Source of the DNA: Salvia splendens | Lineage: Eukaryota > Streptophyta > Magnoliopsida > Lamiales > Lamiaceae | DNA length: 64,000 bases | Reading direction: 5' to 3' | Assembly (NCBI RefSeq): GCF_004379255.2 | Contig: NC_056047.1 | Span: 29,092,293 to 29,156,292 of the forward strand | Shown: positions 39,765 to 50,593 of the stretch, in pieces | Layout: each line of letters opens with the position of its first letter | Position numbering within the stretch: position 1 is the stretch's first letter | The notes under the pieces: generated by a model | Told to the model about the DNA's origin: nothing | What the model saw: the letters and a program-made list of their open reading frames with translations, nothing else | Databases searched by the model: none | Translations under genes and position numbers: made by a program

Positions 39765-40342
39765 TGATGGGGTACGAACTAAACCCTAATGGCAAGCCCA
39801 ATAACAGTGACGGCCCATCAGCCCAGAGCCCAAGAAAGAGTATCTGTTCGGCACCAAAGAGTTCGGACTGAGCCTACAGCTCGGTAAAAGCCGACCAGTC
39901 AAGCTCTCCTCTCAGATCGGCAAGAGTTGATCGGTAAAGTCCAGCAGTTCGGTCTCAGCATTCGACCGAACTAGGAGTTAGTGGACTCATGAAAGGCCTC
40001 CACGACCTCCACTATACCCACGATCTATTTAGTGGTATGAAGCAGTTATTGAGCAGTTATTGCTCACCCACGATCTTGTTAGTGGGGCTGCAAACCACGA
40101 TCTTAGTTCAATGTATAAATAGAACTTAGATCAGATAGAAAAGGGTTAAGCTCTCTAGAGATAAAATAGCATATAGCAAGTCTGTGTTGTAAGCTGTAAT
40201 CCCAGATCAAGCAATACAATCTTGCCCTCCCTTCTTCCCGTGGACGTAGATTTACTTCAGTAAATCGAACCACGTAAATTCTGTGTCATAATCTTCATTC
40301 TCTACCAGCATTTATTAACATCAGAAATTCGCGGAATCATCA
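39765..40342 (+). repeat. 3' LTR of element III
   Basis: 578 bp, same length as the 5' LTR and no differences seen by eye. Followed by GCAGG, the target duplication. Confidence 0.95.
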
Positions 40343-40765
40343 GCAGGCTTACTACTAAGGATAGGTTTTCAAGAGTTAGTGTGAGTTGAATTGGGGATGA
40401 TGTTTTCTTTAAAGTCTGTCCGTGTGAGTGGAGTTGGGGATGATTGATGTGTTCTTTGCAAGATGGAGCAAGAAACAATAGAGCACGTTATGTTTGTCAA
40501 GAAGTTTTGCAAGCAATGGCATATTGAAATGAGCCTTCACAAAGAATAGGTTGTAAGCTTCTACGCATGGACAGGGTCCTGATTTTGAAAGTTTGATAAG
40601 AAGCTTCTAATAGCGATATTCTATGTGATTACGTGGACCGTTTGGGATTAAGAAATAAAATCACCTTACAAAAGTCTTAACCCAACTAAGAGACTTGACA
40701 TTTGGACTCGTGGTTGGTGCCAAAAAATTCCATTCTCCCCGAAACAAATGAATGAAAAGTGGAAT
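40343..40765 (+). pseudogene. LINE zf-RVT remnant, 3' part, and flank
   Basis: Continues the LINE fragment interrupted by III: GRLTTKDRFSRV, then after frameshifts CVLCKMEQETIEHVMF at about 40452-40500, the Cys-x2-Cys and E-T-x-x-H part of the zinc-binding region, and later LLIAIFYVITWTVWD, the usual region after it. Stops are frequent. The 40680-40765 part shows nothing further. Confidence 0.55.
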
Positions 40766-41188
40766 TGATAGGAGTAAAGGCTCGAGACTAATGAACAAGA
40801 AGATAAACGAAAAAGGGAAGGAACTCAATATAACTAATCAAACTGGAATAAGAAATAATCCTCACGAAGGAGGCCAATCCTCACGAAGGAGGCCACGACT
40901 ACGCCGTCTAAATTCTGATCTCTCTAAAAGATACACTGCTCTCATTCTTAAGTTCTATTTATAATAATTCTATAACCCTAAAATATTAAATCAGATCCTA
41001 ACTAATTAGGTAAATAAATCTAATCAAATCCTAACTAATTAATAATTAAGAATAAAGCGTTAATCTCCTTCTCTATCAACTTCTGCCGTTGCTTTCTCTA
41101 ACCCCTTTGCTCCGCTGCCTCTTCCACCAAATCCTCCACATCAGCTGGCCCAGCTACTTCCCTATTTCCACTCCTCCAATCCGTATCC
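40766..41188 (-). repeat. 3' LTR of element IV
   Basis: 423 bp, same length as its partner, with a few percent differences by eye. Preceded on the plus strand by the target duplication GGAAT. Confidence 0.88.
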
Positions 41189-41379
41189 ACTGCCTCACCC
41201 TCAAAACAGCCTTGTCCGCAAGGCTAGTCAAATTCACAAATGAAGATCAGGTGGAGGCTCAAACTCAAGCTTGTAGATGTGAATCTGTCGGTGTGGTCGA
41301 TGTACTAGTTGATTCTCTAGCTTGTGTGAAGAGGCATCGAATAGAGACCTGGAGAAACACAATTTCTTGGCACTATGCT

Positions 41380-42375
41380 TCATCTGTCGTTCCGACGAAT
41401 CATGAGATGACCTGATGAATTCGAGTACAGGCAGTGGGGGCAGGGAAGGTATGATGGCGCCGAAACAGGCACTATTCCCATATATGGATCTTTGAAAACA
41501 GCAGGCACTTTCAAACCATACTCTGATGTTGTCTCCCCAAGGATTGAAACTTCAGGTTGCTTAGGTGGCTGGCCGTTTGAGGCCACTGACAGTTTGGGGA
41601 ATAGAACCTCATCTGGTGGGTTCTTTGACGCCATGGCTGCTGAAGGATACGGGCTAATGACTGCAACTGCTGCTGCGGTAATATTGTTGGGTGTGGGTGG
41701 GATTTTTGGCTGGTTTTTGGCAACCTGGACAGCAGCAATAGGGCCTTCACGGCTGTGCTTGGATGAATTGCAAGGGATGCGGCTTTCTTTTGGAATGGTA
41801 TCACCAAAATGGTTCATCATTTCCTGCATAAAACGATCCCAAGATAGAGTGGGAATCCGTCGCATAAGGAGGTGGATCCATGGTAAGGCTGGGCCTGCCA
41901 AAACCACCATGGCAACGCTCAATCGATTTTCCGGTGGGATTTTTGACACCAAGAAGTACTGTTCAGCCCGGGCGAGCCACGCAATCACGTCGGTTCCATT
42001 GAAAGTTGGAAGTGTCATCGGTGGTGTGCTTCCTGAAACCGTGGTATCGCCAAAACGATTCAATAGCTCTCGAACAAATCTGTCCCACGACAAAGAGGGG
42101 CAGCGACGAACGAGCAATTGCTTCCAAGGTATGGCCGGTCCGTTTATGGCGATCATAGCGACATCGACACGTCTATCCAAAGGTACTCTGTTGAGGAAGA
42201 AATATTGGTTTACCCGTGCGAGCCAAGTGAGAGCCCCAGATCCGTCAAACGTCGGAAAGGTCATAAATGGTGCATCACGATACGCTCGAAACTCCAACAT
42301 GAAATTCTCCATCTTTGTTGTAGCCTTCTCAAATCCAACCACAAGAAGTGTGGCTTTTGTCCAATAATAGACCAT
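41380..42375 (-). CDS. Element IV gag-like protein with two tandem gag domains
   Basis: 331 codons. The likely real start is Met22 (MENFMLEF) because the first Met lies in the primer-site region. Two consecutive repeats of about 75 residues follow: PTFDGSGALTWLARVNQYFF ... SLSWDRFVRELLNRFGD, then PTFNGTDVIAWLARAEQYFL ... TLSWDRFMQEMMNHFGD. Each matches the core of a gypsy-type gag (Retrotrans_gag). The rest is Pro-, Ala- and Ser-rich with CPHC near the end, too short for a normal zinc knuckle. It may build particles for an element copied in trans. Confidence 0.65.
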   Translation of the reverse strand: MVYYWTKATLLVVGFEKATTKMENFMLEFRAYRDAPFMTFPTFDGSGALTWLARVNQYFFLNRVPLDRRVDVAMIAINGPAIPWKQLLVRRCPSLSWDRFVRELLNRFGDTTVSGSTPPMTLPTFNGTDVIAWLARAEQYFLVSKIPPENRLSVAMVVLAGPALPWIHLLMRRIPTLSWDRFMQEMMNHFGDTIPKESRIPCNSSKHSREGPIAAVQVAKNQPKIPPTPNNITAAAVAVISPYPSAAMASKNPPDEVLFPKLSVASNGQPPKQPEVSILGETTSEYGLKVPAVFKDPYMGIVPVSAPSYLPCPHCLYSNSSGHLMIRRNDR

Positions 42376-42391
42376 CGTTTACCGCACCAAT

Positions 42392-42814
42392 TGATAGGAG
42401 TAAAGGCTCGAGACTAATGAACAAGAAGATAAACGAAAAAGGGAAGGAACTTAATATAACTAATCAAACTGGAACAAGAAATAATCCTCATGAAGGAGGC
42501 CAATCCTCACGAAGGAGGCAACAGCTACGCCGTCTAAATTCTTATCTCTCCAAAAGATACGCTGCTCTCATTCTTAAGTTCTATTTATAATAATCCTATA
42601 ACCCTAAAATATTAAATCAGATCCTAACTAATTAGGTAAATAAATCTAATCAAATCCTAACTAATTAATAATTAAGAATAAAGCGTTAATCTCCTTCTCT
42701 ATCAACTTCTGCCGCTGCTTTCTCTAACCCCTTTGCTCCGCTTCCTCTTCCACTAAATCCTCCACATCAGCTGGCCCAGCTACTTCCCTATTTCCACTCC
42801 TCCAATCCGTATCA
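42392..42814 (-). repeat. 5' LTR of element IV
   Basis: 423 bp. A TATA box TATAAATAG on the minus strand lies at 42581-42589. Followed on the plus strand by GGAAT, the target duplication. Confidence 0.9.
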
Positions 42815-42819
42815 GGAAT

Positions 42820-43448
42820 AAAGTTAGAGCTTCAAAAGAACCCAAGAATCAACGTAGGGAGAAGAGCTCCCAATGAGAGCTGGAAAATCAAAGCACTATT
42901 CAAGGAAATGACTAGGGAGTAAGCAAAGCTAACCTCGTTTCTTTTATGACTGAGTATCATAAACGGAAATGCTCATATTTTTATGGGACTTGAAAATAAA
43001 AAATGTACATTTTTATGGACGAATGAAGTATGAACTAATTTAATTAGTATTTTAAGGCAATAAAGTAAAGACATCTATTTGGTGGATTAAATATACCTAA
43101 CAAAACATGGAAAATAGAGCGGGATTTTCTGGCCCGAGAAATAATATGAACTACAGATAAGAGTCACGATAAATACCATTATTCTAGTGAATATAGCTAC
43201 CAAAAACACCCTAAACATACAAAATAGAAGTTGTAGAGGCGACACATCTGCTGCATAGAGTGCTATAACACATCTTGGCAAAACTGCAACACTATTTCTT
43301 TTTCCTTCTCGTGCTAGCCTTGGCATTTTTGTTAGCAGAATTCTTCTCAGATGTCTCCTGTCATTAAGATGAATAAGACGATCAATGCAAGAGATAACAA
43401 CGATGCAGAAGCTTGCAAACTATAATATCAGAGAAAGCTACTTCTAAG
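42820..43448. other. Host DNA between IV and V
   Basis: Mostly AT-rich. The right part may hold the last exon of a host gene on the minus strand (next entry). Around 42975-43035 a string ending TATGGACGAATGAAG before TA could be a Stowaway end. Nothing else recognised. Confidence 0.4.
43292..43357 (-). CDS. Possible last exon of a host gene, Lys-rich tail
   Basis: On the minus strand a pyrimidine-rich stretch and AATGACAG acceptor at 43358 precede 21 codons, ETSEKNSANKNAKASTRRKK plus a final Lys, and a TAG. The Lys/Arg-rich end looks like the tail of a nuclear or ribosome-associated protein. If real, the upstream exon was separated by copia V, which sits at 43449-61532. No identity can be given, and a chance match cannot be excluded. 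Confidence 0.25.
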   Translation of the reverse strand, partial: ETSEKNSANKNAKASTRRKKK

Positions 43449-43727
43449 TCTCAAAGATGATAATCGAGAGAGGTATAGATAAGTTGGTAAGGCATATTGA
43501 GAGTAGGAAGTAGAAAGAATTATATTTTTTATTTTTTATCTTTTTCATATGAAATGCTCATCTCCCTAGTATTTATAGGGAGATTTGAGTCCCTTGAAGT
43601 ACAACAATTAAGTATGTATCAGAACTACATCATACTAGGGACTCAACACTCTAATGAATATGGGCGGCCATCTAGGAACTCTACTGTAATAAATGAGGGC
43701 AGTCATTTATGGTTTCTTTTTCCAACA
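43449..43727 (-). repeat. 3' LTR of copia V
   Basis: 279 bp, minus-strand start TGTTGGAAAAAG, end near CTTTGAGA. A TATA box TATAAATA lies within the inverted repeat 43560-43584. Confidence 0.85.
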
Positions 43728-43740
43728 CTCCCCCTCAAGT
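43728..43740 (-). other. Polypurine tract of copia V
   Basis: On the minus strand ACTTGAGGGGGAG precedes the LTR start. It is the same tract as in copia I. Confidence 0.85.
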
Positions 43741-45376
43741 TGAGCAACGGTGTCTCCGACACTCAACTTGCCTAGAAATTCTTTGAAGACTTTAGGACTC
43801 AATGCCTTGGTTAGCATGTTGCCCAGAAATTCTCAGATCGGACGAATGGAAATTCGATGATGCCGCTTTCAATTTTTTCCTTGATGAAGTGACGATCAAC
43901 CTCGACGTGTTTCGTTCTGTCATGTTGTACTGGGTTCTCTGAAATGCTGATTGCCGCTTTATTGTCACAGAATAGTTGACTTTTCCGTGAAGGGGGGAAG
44001 CCGATTTCTGTTAACAACCTCCTAAGCCACAGTAACTCCATCAGGCCACTCCTGATCCCTCGAAATTCTACTTCTGCACTTAATAATGCTACAACTTTTT
44101 GCTTCTTTCTTTTCCAAGTGACTAGGTTTCCCCCAATAAAGGTAAAATATCCTCCAATGGATTTTCTATCGACTGGATTGCTTGCCCAATCTGCATCGGT
44201 ATATCCATCAATTTCCAAGTCTTCCTTTTTTTCTAAAAATACCCCATAACCGACTGTTCCCTTTAGACATCTCACAATTCTCATGACAGCATCCATATGG
44301 TCTTCCTGAGGCTGATGCATGAATTGACTGACCACTCCAACTGCATATGTGATGTCGGGTCTAGTATGAGCAAGATAGATAAGTTTACCTACTAACCGTT
44401 GATACCTTTCACGGTCTGTAGGTTTAGCTCCATCCACAATCTTCAATCCATGGTTGGGTACCATTGGCGTTTCAGCAGGTTTGCAGTCCATTAGGCCCGT
44501 TTCTGCTAACATGTCAAGAACATACTTCTTCTGTCTTAGGAATATTCCGTGCTTGGATCTCAATACTTCAATTCCTAGGAAGTACTTTAAAGCTCCCAAG
44601 TCCTTCATTTCAAACTCCCTGAACAGATTCTCCTTTAGATTTTGGATTTCCTCGGCATCATCTCCGGTTATGATCATGTCGTCAACATAGATTATTAGAC
44701 ACGTCATTTTTCCGTTCCTCTTCTTTAGGAATAGTGTGTGATCTGAATGGCTTTGTTTGAAGCCATGTTTGAACATTGCCTGGCAAAATCTTCCGAACCA
44801 TACTCTGGGGGATTGCTTCAACCCATAAAGAGTCTTACTCAGTCTGCACACCTGTCCTTTTCCAAATTCTTCACAAAAACCTGGGGGGACCTCGATGTAG
44901 ACCTCTTTGTTTTTCTCAAGTTCTCCATGATGAAAGGCATTTGTAACATCAAACTGGTATAATGGTCATTCCTTACATGCAGCTACAGATAGAAGTGCTC
45001 TTACTGTATTCAGTTTGGCCACAGGGGAGAAAGTTTCTTCGTAGTCTACTCCATACACCTGAGTATATGCCTTAGCAACCAATCTTGCCTTGTATCTCTC
45101 GATTGAACCATCTGCACATCTTTTTATGGTGAAGATCCACCGACATCCTACTGGTTTCTTTCCCAGAGGTAGAGTACATTTTTCCCATGTTTCATTTTTT
45201 ATCAAGGCATCAATCTCCTTCTTCATGGATTCCCTCTATAGTTTGTGTTTTATTGCCTGATCGAAGGACTGCGGAATTTCTTCTTCTTCATAAAGTGCAG
45301 CTTCGAATGCCCTAGCCATTTCGGTAAGGTGTCCTTGTGTGAGATTGGCAACACTGTACCTAGATTTCCTCCCTTT
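43741..45376 (-). pseudogene. Copia V reverse transcriptase and RNase H
   Basis: Minus-strand pieces: 45226-44966 holds the RT start ([41 protein letters not shown]), then a stop and a shift. 44851-43811 holds YGLKQSPRVW, the catalytic YVDDMIITGDD, FEMKDLGALKYFLGIE, and RNase H with YTDADWASNP, AEVEFRGI and FCDNKAAISI. The serine before AEVEF is retained but ALSS is changed to ALLS. The end is shifted to another frame after RSENF, just before the LTR. The C-terminal TKHVEVDRHFIKE is as in copia I. Confidence 0.82.
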
Positions 45377-47245
45377 CTAGTCTGGCGAGTATCTTCGAGG
45401 AGGGATGCCCCTTGTACTTCTTTGGGGCAATCTGCTGTGCTCTGTCTCTTGTTTTGTCGGTGGCTCATTTGCATTATTTCTGTTTTCCCTGTCACTGTCA
45501 GTGGTTTCAAGTAGGGTACCAATAGTGGGATCATGAGATTTTACCTCAGGATTCAAGGACTGGTCAGATAGCTTGGCAGTGTCCTGAAGCGGTATGTTAT
45601 GTTCTTTTGAATTTGATTGCCCGGTGGTACTGTTAGCTTCCTCTGTTGGACTGGTCTCAATGACAGGATTTTGGTCTGGTAGGGTAGTTTGGTTGTTTTC
45701 CCCGTGCTCATCCTCCCCCTGAATGGTTTCTCCCCAAAGAGGTAGCCAATTTAGTGTGTCACTACTTGGATTCTCACTCTCCCCCTGACCAATAGATTGG
45801 CTATAGAAGTACTCACTCTCAACAAAGTCACAGTTCATAGTTACGTACATGCGATCTGTTGACGGATCATAACATCTATACCCTTTCTGATTCTTCCCAT
45901 AACCCAAGAAGACACATTTTACTGCACATGGTGAGAACTTGTCACGATCATGTTTGGGTATATGAGCAAAAACGGAGCAACCGAAAATTTTGGGTTCGAG
46001 TTTGAGAGATGAAGGTGTCGAGTGGTGGGCAGAGAAAACCTCTAGGGGGGTTTTGAAATTTAGGATTCCTGTAGAAAGACGATTGAGGAGGTAAACGGCT
46101 GATGCGATAACTTCCGGCCAAAAGGATTTAGGAACGTTGGACTCGATTAGGAGAGCACGGGTGATCTCAAGGATGTATCGGTTTTTTCGCTCGGCTACCC
46201 CATTCTGTTCTGGTGTATATGCACACAACGAGGTTTGGTGGACAAGGCCTTTTTCTGTGAAGAGGGTTTTCATTCTAGAGTTCACATATTCCCTCCCATT
46301 GTCGGATCTAAGGATTTGAATTTTGGAGTTGTAATGAGTTTGGACAAGACTGTAAAACTCAGTGAATTTCTCAAAAACTTCTGATTTTTTTTTCAAAAAA
46401 TAAATCCAGGTCATCCGAGAAAAATCATCAATAAACAACAGAAAATATCGAAAACCTTGTCCCCCAGTAACCGGGGCTGGACCCCACACATCAGAGTGAA
46501 CCAAAGCATATGGGGATTTTTCTCTAGTATTGTTCAATTTGAAGGAATGTCTATGACTTTTTGCCAAAACACTGGTTTCACAATTCAAAACATGCGAAGA
46601 AGAAACTAACTCGGGAAAGAGTAGATGGAGATATCCTATAGATGGGTGCCCTAACCGGAGATGCAAGAGACAAATTTGTTTGTCTTTTAGTCCATGAGTT
46701 AGCATTGCAGTACTCCGTTTGGCTATCTCATCCACGTAGTACAGTCCATGTCGCTCAGTGCCAAGCCCAACTATCATCCCCGTCTTGATATCCTGTAACA
46801 TGCAAAAACGAGATTGCATTAGTAATTTGCAGTAAAGGTCTTTTGTGACATGACTCATAGACAAACCCTTATGGGACAAAGAAGGAACATAAAGATAGTT
46901 TGAGAGGCGAAGGGTTGGTGAGATAGTGATAGTTCCCGCCCCCTCTACTTGTGCTAATTCCCCACTAACTGTTTGAACATAATTTTTTTTGGATTGGGAA
47001 ATATCGAGGAAATCTGAAACATCAAAAGGCATCGTGTCGGTTGCCCCACAGTCAAAAATCCAGTGGTAGTCTTTGGATCCTAAGTTTGAGGATGATGAGT
47101 ATGCTAGAGCTTGGTATGAGTTTGAACAGGAAATGGACGGCTGGAATTCGAAATTGGGGGGTGTTTTTTCGGATTTTTCAAAAGTTTGGGGTGTCATTCT
47201 GGAATTTGGGACAGATTTGGGTGTCTTATGGAATTTCTTGGTCAA
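45377..47245 (-). pseudogene. Copia V protease and integrase frame
   Basis: 622 codons open on the minus strand. Protease WIFDCGATDTM at about residue 66. GAG-pre-integrase with LRLGHPSIG and CETSVLAKSH, where the second zinc Cys (CETC in copia I) has become Ser. Integrase core has Asp in HSDVWGP, Asp in RSDNGREY and Glu in EQNGVAERKN, then FGYGKNQKGY-type sequence. It ends in a stop after GIPPRRYSPD where copia I continues into RT. It was a large part of one polyprotein. Confidence 0.85.
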
Positions 47246-47788
47246 TTGGGGCTTAATTTTAGATAAAGGGTTTGGCTGGGGTTTTTTTGGGAGGCATTTT
47301 TTGGGTGGGGGTTGTTTTGGGATAGAACCGGTCTGGAGGGGGTTTTATGCAAAATGGGAATTGAAGTAAAATATCCCCCCCCTTCGACTCAACCCTAGAC
47401 GCCTCTTTGTGATTTCCGCCTTAACCCTAGCCGCTTCATCTGAGGCGGCTGCTTCGACCGGAGCCCCGCTTCCTCCCAGGTTACACGCTCTGCTGTCCCT
47501 CTCCGTCGAACCCTCATTTTTACCTTGTGTCCAATTTTTGGTGGTAGCAATTGATACTTTGGTTGTGTTGTGTGAATATGGTGCGCTGTCGGTGGGGGTT
47601 TCGCTGGTTCCGCCGCCGCCGTGGAGGAGGTGTGGGGGTGGAGGAGGTGACGGCATGGAGTTGTTGCAGACGCTGCTCGTCGTTCCGTCGGCGTAGGTGG
47701 CTCTGTCGTCACTCGCAACTGCCGCTACTGCCGCCGCCGCGTTTCCCATTCCGTGTACGTTTCATCTCTTGCCACCAATCGGGGTACC
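47246..47788 (-). pseudogene. Copia V gag-protease linker region
   Basis: Minus-strand sequence between the gag break and the protease, with Ala-, Ser- and Pro-rich coding fragments in several frames (for example 47749-47345). No zinc knuckle was recognised. It joins to the gag part at 60265 across element VI, with GTACC duplicated. Confidence 0.5.
47784..47788 (+). repeat. Target site duplication GTACC
   Basis: GTACC directly precedes element VI and is repeated at 60265-60269 directly after it. Confidence 0.92.
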
Positions 47789-49382
47789 TGATAAGGCTAA
47801 TTTCATGCATAGGTCTAGGGTTTTAAGTCGTAAAATTTCTGGGTCTAATGCACGTTTTAAGCCAGGTGTGTGAAGATTTTTGCCAGGTCCAGGAAAGGAG
47901 GAAGACAGTTGCGTGGACCTAGGAAATAGGCGAATGAGTGGACATTATGCGGAAAATTGCTTGGCGGAGGAAGCCTCGGAGTTAAAGGGTAGAATAGAGA
48001 TTTCTACGAAGACTCTAGGAGGTTATGTCCGCGTCTATAAAAGGCAGAAGCATGCACGCTGGAGGGATCTTCTCGGTTGGAGACCTCGCTAACAGCCGGT
48101 AGCTTAGTTCACTTTTCACACACTTGGGTTCTTTTCGTGGGGAGATTCAGGGGGGTCATGCACTGGGGGTTTACTTGAGCTTTCATATATTTTCGATTGG
48201 GTTGTAACACCGTCCTTCAGTGGGGGCGAAGAAACAATTTAATTTCCGCTTTCATACTTTGCTGATTTTGCCGAGCTTCGCTGTTCGAAGCTCGGACCTC
48301 TGTTTGCTTTTGCCGAATATTCTCTTATTTTAATGCAAGTTTGATTTTCTGTTACGTCTGTCATGTTGATTTCCAGAATTTTGGAGTTGGATTGTTCGAA
48401 TTGGGTGCGTTACGCAGTTGTTTTCTGAATTTATGCAGGTTTGTGGTTGGATCTGGGTGATCGGAGTCTGTTTGTGGATGAATCGGAGGGTTGAGTTCGC
48501 TGGAGTTGTGGAGTTGTCTGTGATTGTTTGAATTCAGAGTTGATCGGAGCAGATCTGTGAAAACCGGAGTTATGGAGTCGATTGTGTCTGTTGTTGGGTT
48601 TGGATCGCTTTGATCCGGAGTGGATTAAGCACCCGACTTGAATCTGAACAAGATTTATTTAATCTTATGCCTAGTTTACGTGTCTTCATTTCATTTCGCC
48701 TAGTTTACGTAGATCTGATGTATTTCCGGTTCATAGCAAGTTTCCGGCATCCCAATTTCTATATTCTGTTCGAATCTAAATATATGCTCTGTTTTCTCCA
48801 TTTGCGTGCTTGAATCGGTTAGGAAATTGCATGTCGTTGTTAGCTGGAGCATGAGTTTGTTATTTGCAGCTTTAGCCGTACTTGCTATATTTGGAGCCAT
48901 GGTCCCCACTGTTTTATTTTCCCTGTCTAGTCTTAGTTAGTTAGTCATTTGCTTAATCTAGGAAGTAAAATGTGTCTCTCAGTGTTGAAGTCTGATTTTA
49001 TTACATTTTCTTTGTCTTAAGGTCTAGCATTTACATTTCGTGTCTAGATCTAGAGGTAGTTAAAATTCTCAACCCTTTTGCATGGCAGCAGCCGCTTGTT
49101 TCCAGAGTCTCTAAGCACTACTTCACGAATCCATCTTCGTGGGATCGACCCCGCTTCCCTATGCTAATTTATAGTATTCGGGTTGAGGGATTTATTTTTG
49201 AAGGGGAGTCGAGTGTGTCCAACGACAAAAACACTCTGTGTTCTCTTGAGTTCCTGGACCTGGTGATCCAGTGGATTTAAGGAGCGTGGAGTCTTGACCA
49301 AGCACTTGCATTAGTTTTCTCTGTGCACACTTGCTTACTCCGTGTGAAACCACGCTACTACCAGATCGTAGTAGACCCTCCA
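47789..49382 (+). repeat. 5' LTR of element VI
   Basis: 1594 bp. TATAAAAGG at 48036-48044 is a strong TATA box about 250 bp into the LTR. No inverted repeat surrounds it. Confidence 0.93.
48036..48044 (+). promoter_or_regulatory. TATA box of LTR VI
   Basis: TATAAAAGG following CCGCGTC, conserved in the 3' LTR at about 58922-58930. Likely core promoter of the element. Confidence 0.65.
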
Positions 49383-49384
49383 AA

Positions 49385-49402
49385 TGGCGCCGTTGCCGGG
49401 GA
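49385..49402 (+). other. Primer binding site of element VI
   Basis: TGGCGCCGTTGCCGGGGA starts two bases after the LTR. It is a usual Athila primer site. Confidence 0.9.
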
Positions 49403-49486
49403 TGGATGGCGTGCTTTGTGTTAGTGTTCAGAGTCTGTGGTGTAAATAATTTTGATTTATTTTCTTTTTTTTATTATTTGTAGTTT

Positions 49487-50584
49487 ATGAGCAGAGATTC
49501 CCTCTGGAGCAACTCATCTGGGTGGAAGCACGGCCGGTTTAATTGGCAGGTTAAGGATACAGTCTCTACTGTGACCACCAGATCAGGGTTCACCACGGGA
49601 GATCCGTTTCCGAGTGAATTTACTAGCAACGAATCTTGGACGTCGTTAGGACGCGAAGATCCAGAGTCATCACCAGAATCAGAAACAGAGTCAGAAACAG
49701 GGGAAGCAGAGGAAGTAGTCATGGCGCAAGTAGTAGATCCAGATCCAGAGATAGGGTAGCTGACAGCTCATTTAGATTGAGAGCCGGCCCAAGCCATAGT
49801 AATGAACCAGCGCCAGAGGACTATTGAGATCAAGACAAACGTACTCGGCATCTTGCCAACGTTCTCTGGGCGCAGAAATGAGTGTCCGTATGAGTTTTTA
49901 AATGAATTCAGTAAGTTGTGTGGTATTCAGAAGAGGCCGAATGAAGCAACAGAGGAGGATTATCGCCTACGGGTAATTCCGTTTACCTTGAAGGGGAAAG
50001 CTAATACGTGGTTATTGAGGTTGCCCTCGGATTCTATCCGCACATGGATGGACTTTAAGTTGGAATTCTAAGATTATTTCTTCCCATCTAACAAGACGAT
50101 TGCACTGAAAAAATAAATACTAGAGTGTAAGCTGGATTACGATGAATCCTTGAGTCAGTATTGGTCGAGATTCAAGGGATTGTTGGATGCATGCCTGAAT
50201 CACCAAATGATAAAGGCAGAGACCTACTCTCTGTTTTACGAAGGGGCAACTCCTGAGTCAAAGGACTTAATGAACTCCTCGAGTGGGGGAAATTTCACAA
50301 GGAAGAGGGGAAGTGAGGCAAGAGAAATCCTGGGGAAGTTGATCGACGCTAAGAAGGCGTACGATAACCCTAGAAATGCAGTGAGGAGAGGATCGGTGCA
50401 TGCTGTGAGAGAGCAAGAAGATCATAAGGTAGAAGCAAGGATTGACAGGCTCGAGAAAGCTCTATTGAACGCAATTGAAAAAACAAATCCACCAGTTTCA
50501 CAAGGGAAGGAGAAATCTCCTAGTCCAGGAGATAATCAAATTCAGCAATATTATGGGACCCAGGAAGGAGATTATCAGGCCTAG
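49487..50584 (+). pseudogene. Element VI gag, N-terminal and core parts
   Basis: A first frame (49487-49759) has a Ser/Thr/Glu-rich N-terminus. The core resumes in another frame: GILPTFSGRRNECPYEFLNE, RVIPFTLKGKANTWLLRLPS, then in-frame stops at about 50069 and 50114, then YWSRFKGLLDACLNHQM and LGKLIDAKKAYDNP up to 50584. This is the Retrotrans_gag core of Athila-type elements. The stop at 50582 lies just before the next frame with the remaining gag. Confidence 0.75.
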
Positions 50585-50593
50585 GTCAATGCA

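Larger units (their letters stand above)
29465..40342 (+). mobile_element. Ty3/gypsy Tat-type retrotransposon III, apparently intact
   Basis: 10.9 kb flanked by GCAGG at 29460-29464 and 40343-40347. The two 578 bp LTRs look identical when compared by eye. Gag-protease and pol are both open, the primer site and purine tract are present, and pol has a second RNase H domain before integrase, which is the mark of the Tat lineage. A long 3' region carries a tandem array and an antisense gene. All evidence points to a recent, possibly still active insertion. Confidence 0.95.
40766..42814 (-). mobile_element. Non-autonomous LTR element IV with gag-like ORF
   Basis: Two 423 bp LTRs (40766-41188 and 42392-42814), flanked by GGAAT at 40761-40765 and 42815-42819. 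On the minus strand the LTR starts TGATACGG and ends CCTATCA. The primer-site candidate TTGGTGCGGTAAACG follows the 5' LTR (42392-42814), and a purine-rich GAGGGTGAGG precedes the other LTR. The first base of the 3' LTR on the minus strand is changed (GGATACGG). The 1.2 kb interior encodes only a gag-like protein; no protease or polymerase. Confidence 0.9.

Noticed and set aside
41492..42367. 291-codon plus ORF in element IV
   Set aside because: Opposite to the gag-like frame; the minus strand has the recognisable domain and fits LTR orientation.
47409..47696. Plus-strand ORFs opposite the copia V linker
   Set aside because: Copia V runs on the minus strand here, and these frames are its shadows.
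49192..49383. 63-codon minus ORF at the end of LTR VI, repeated at 60074-60286
   Set aside because: Duplicated only because it lies in both LTRs; no domain.
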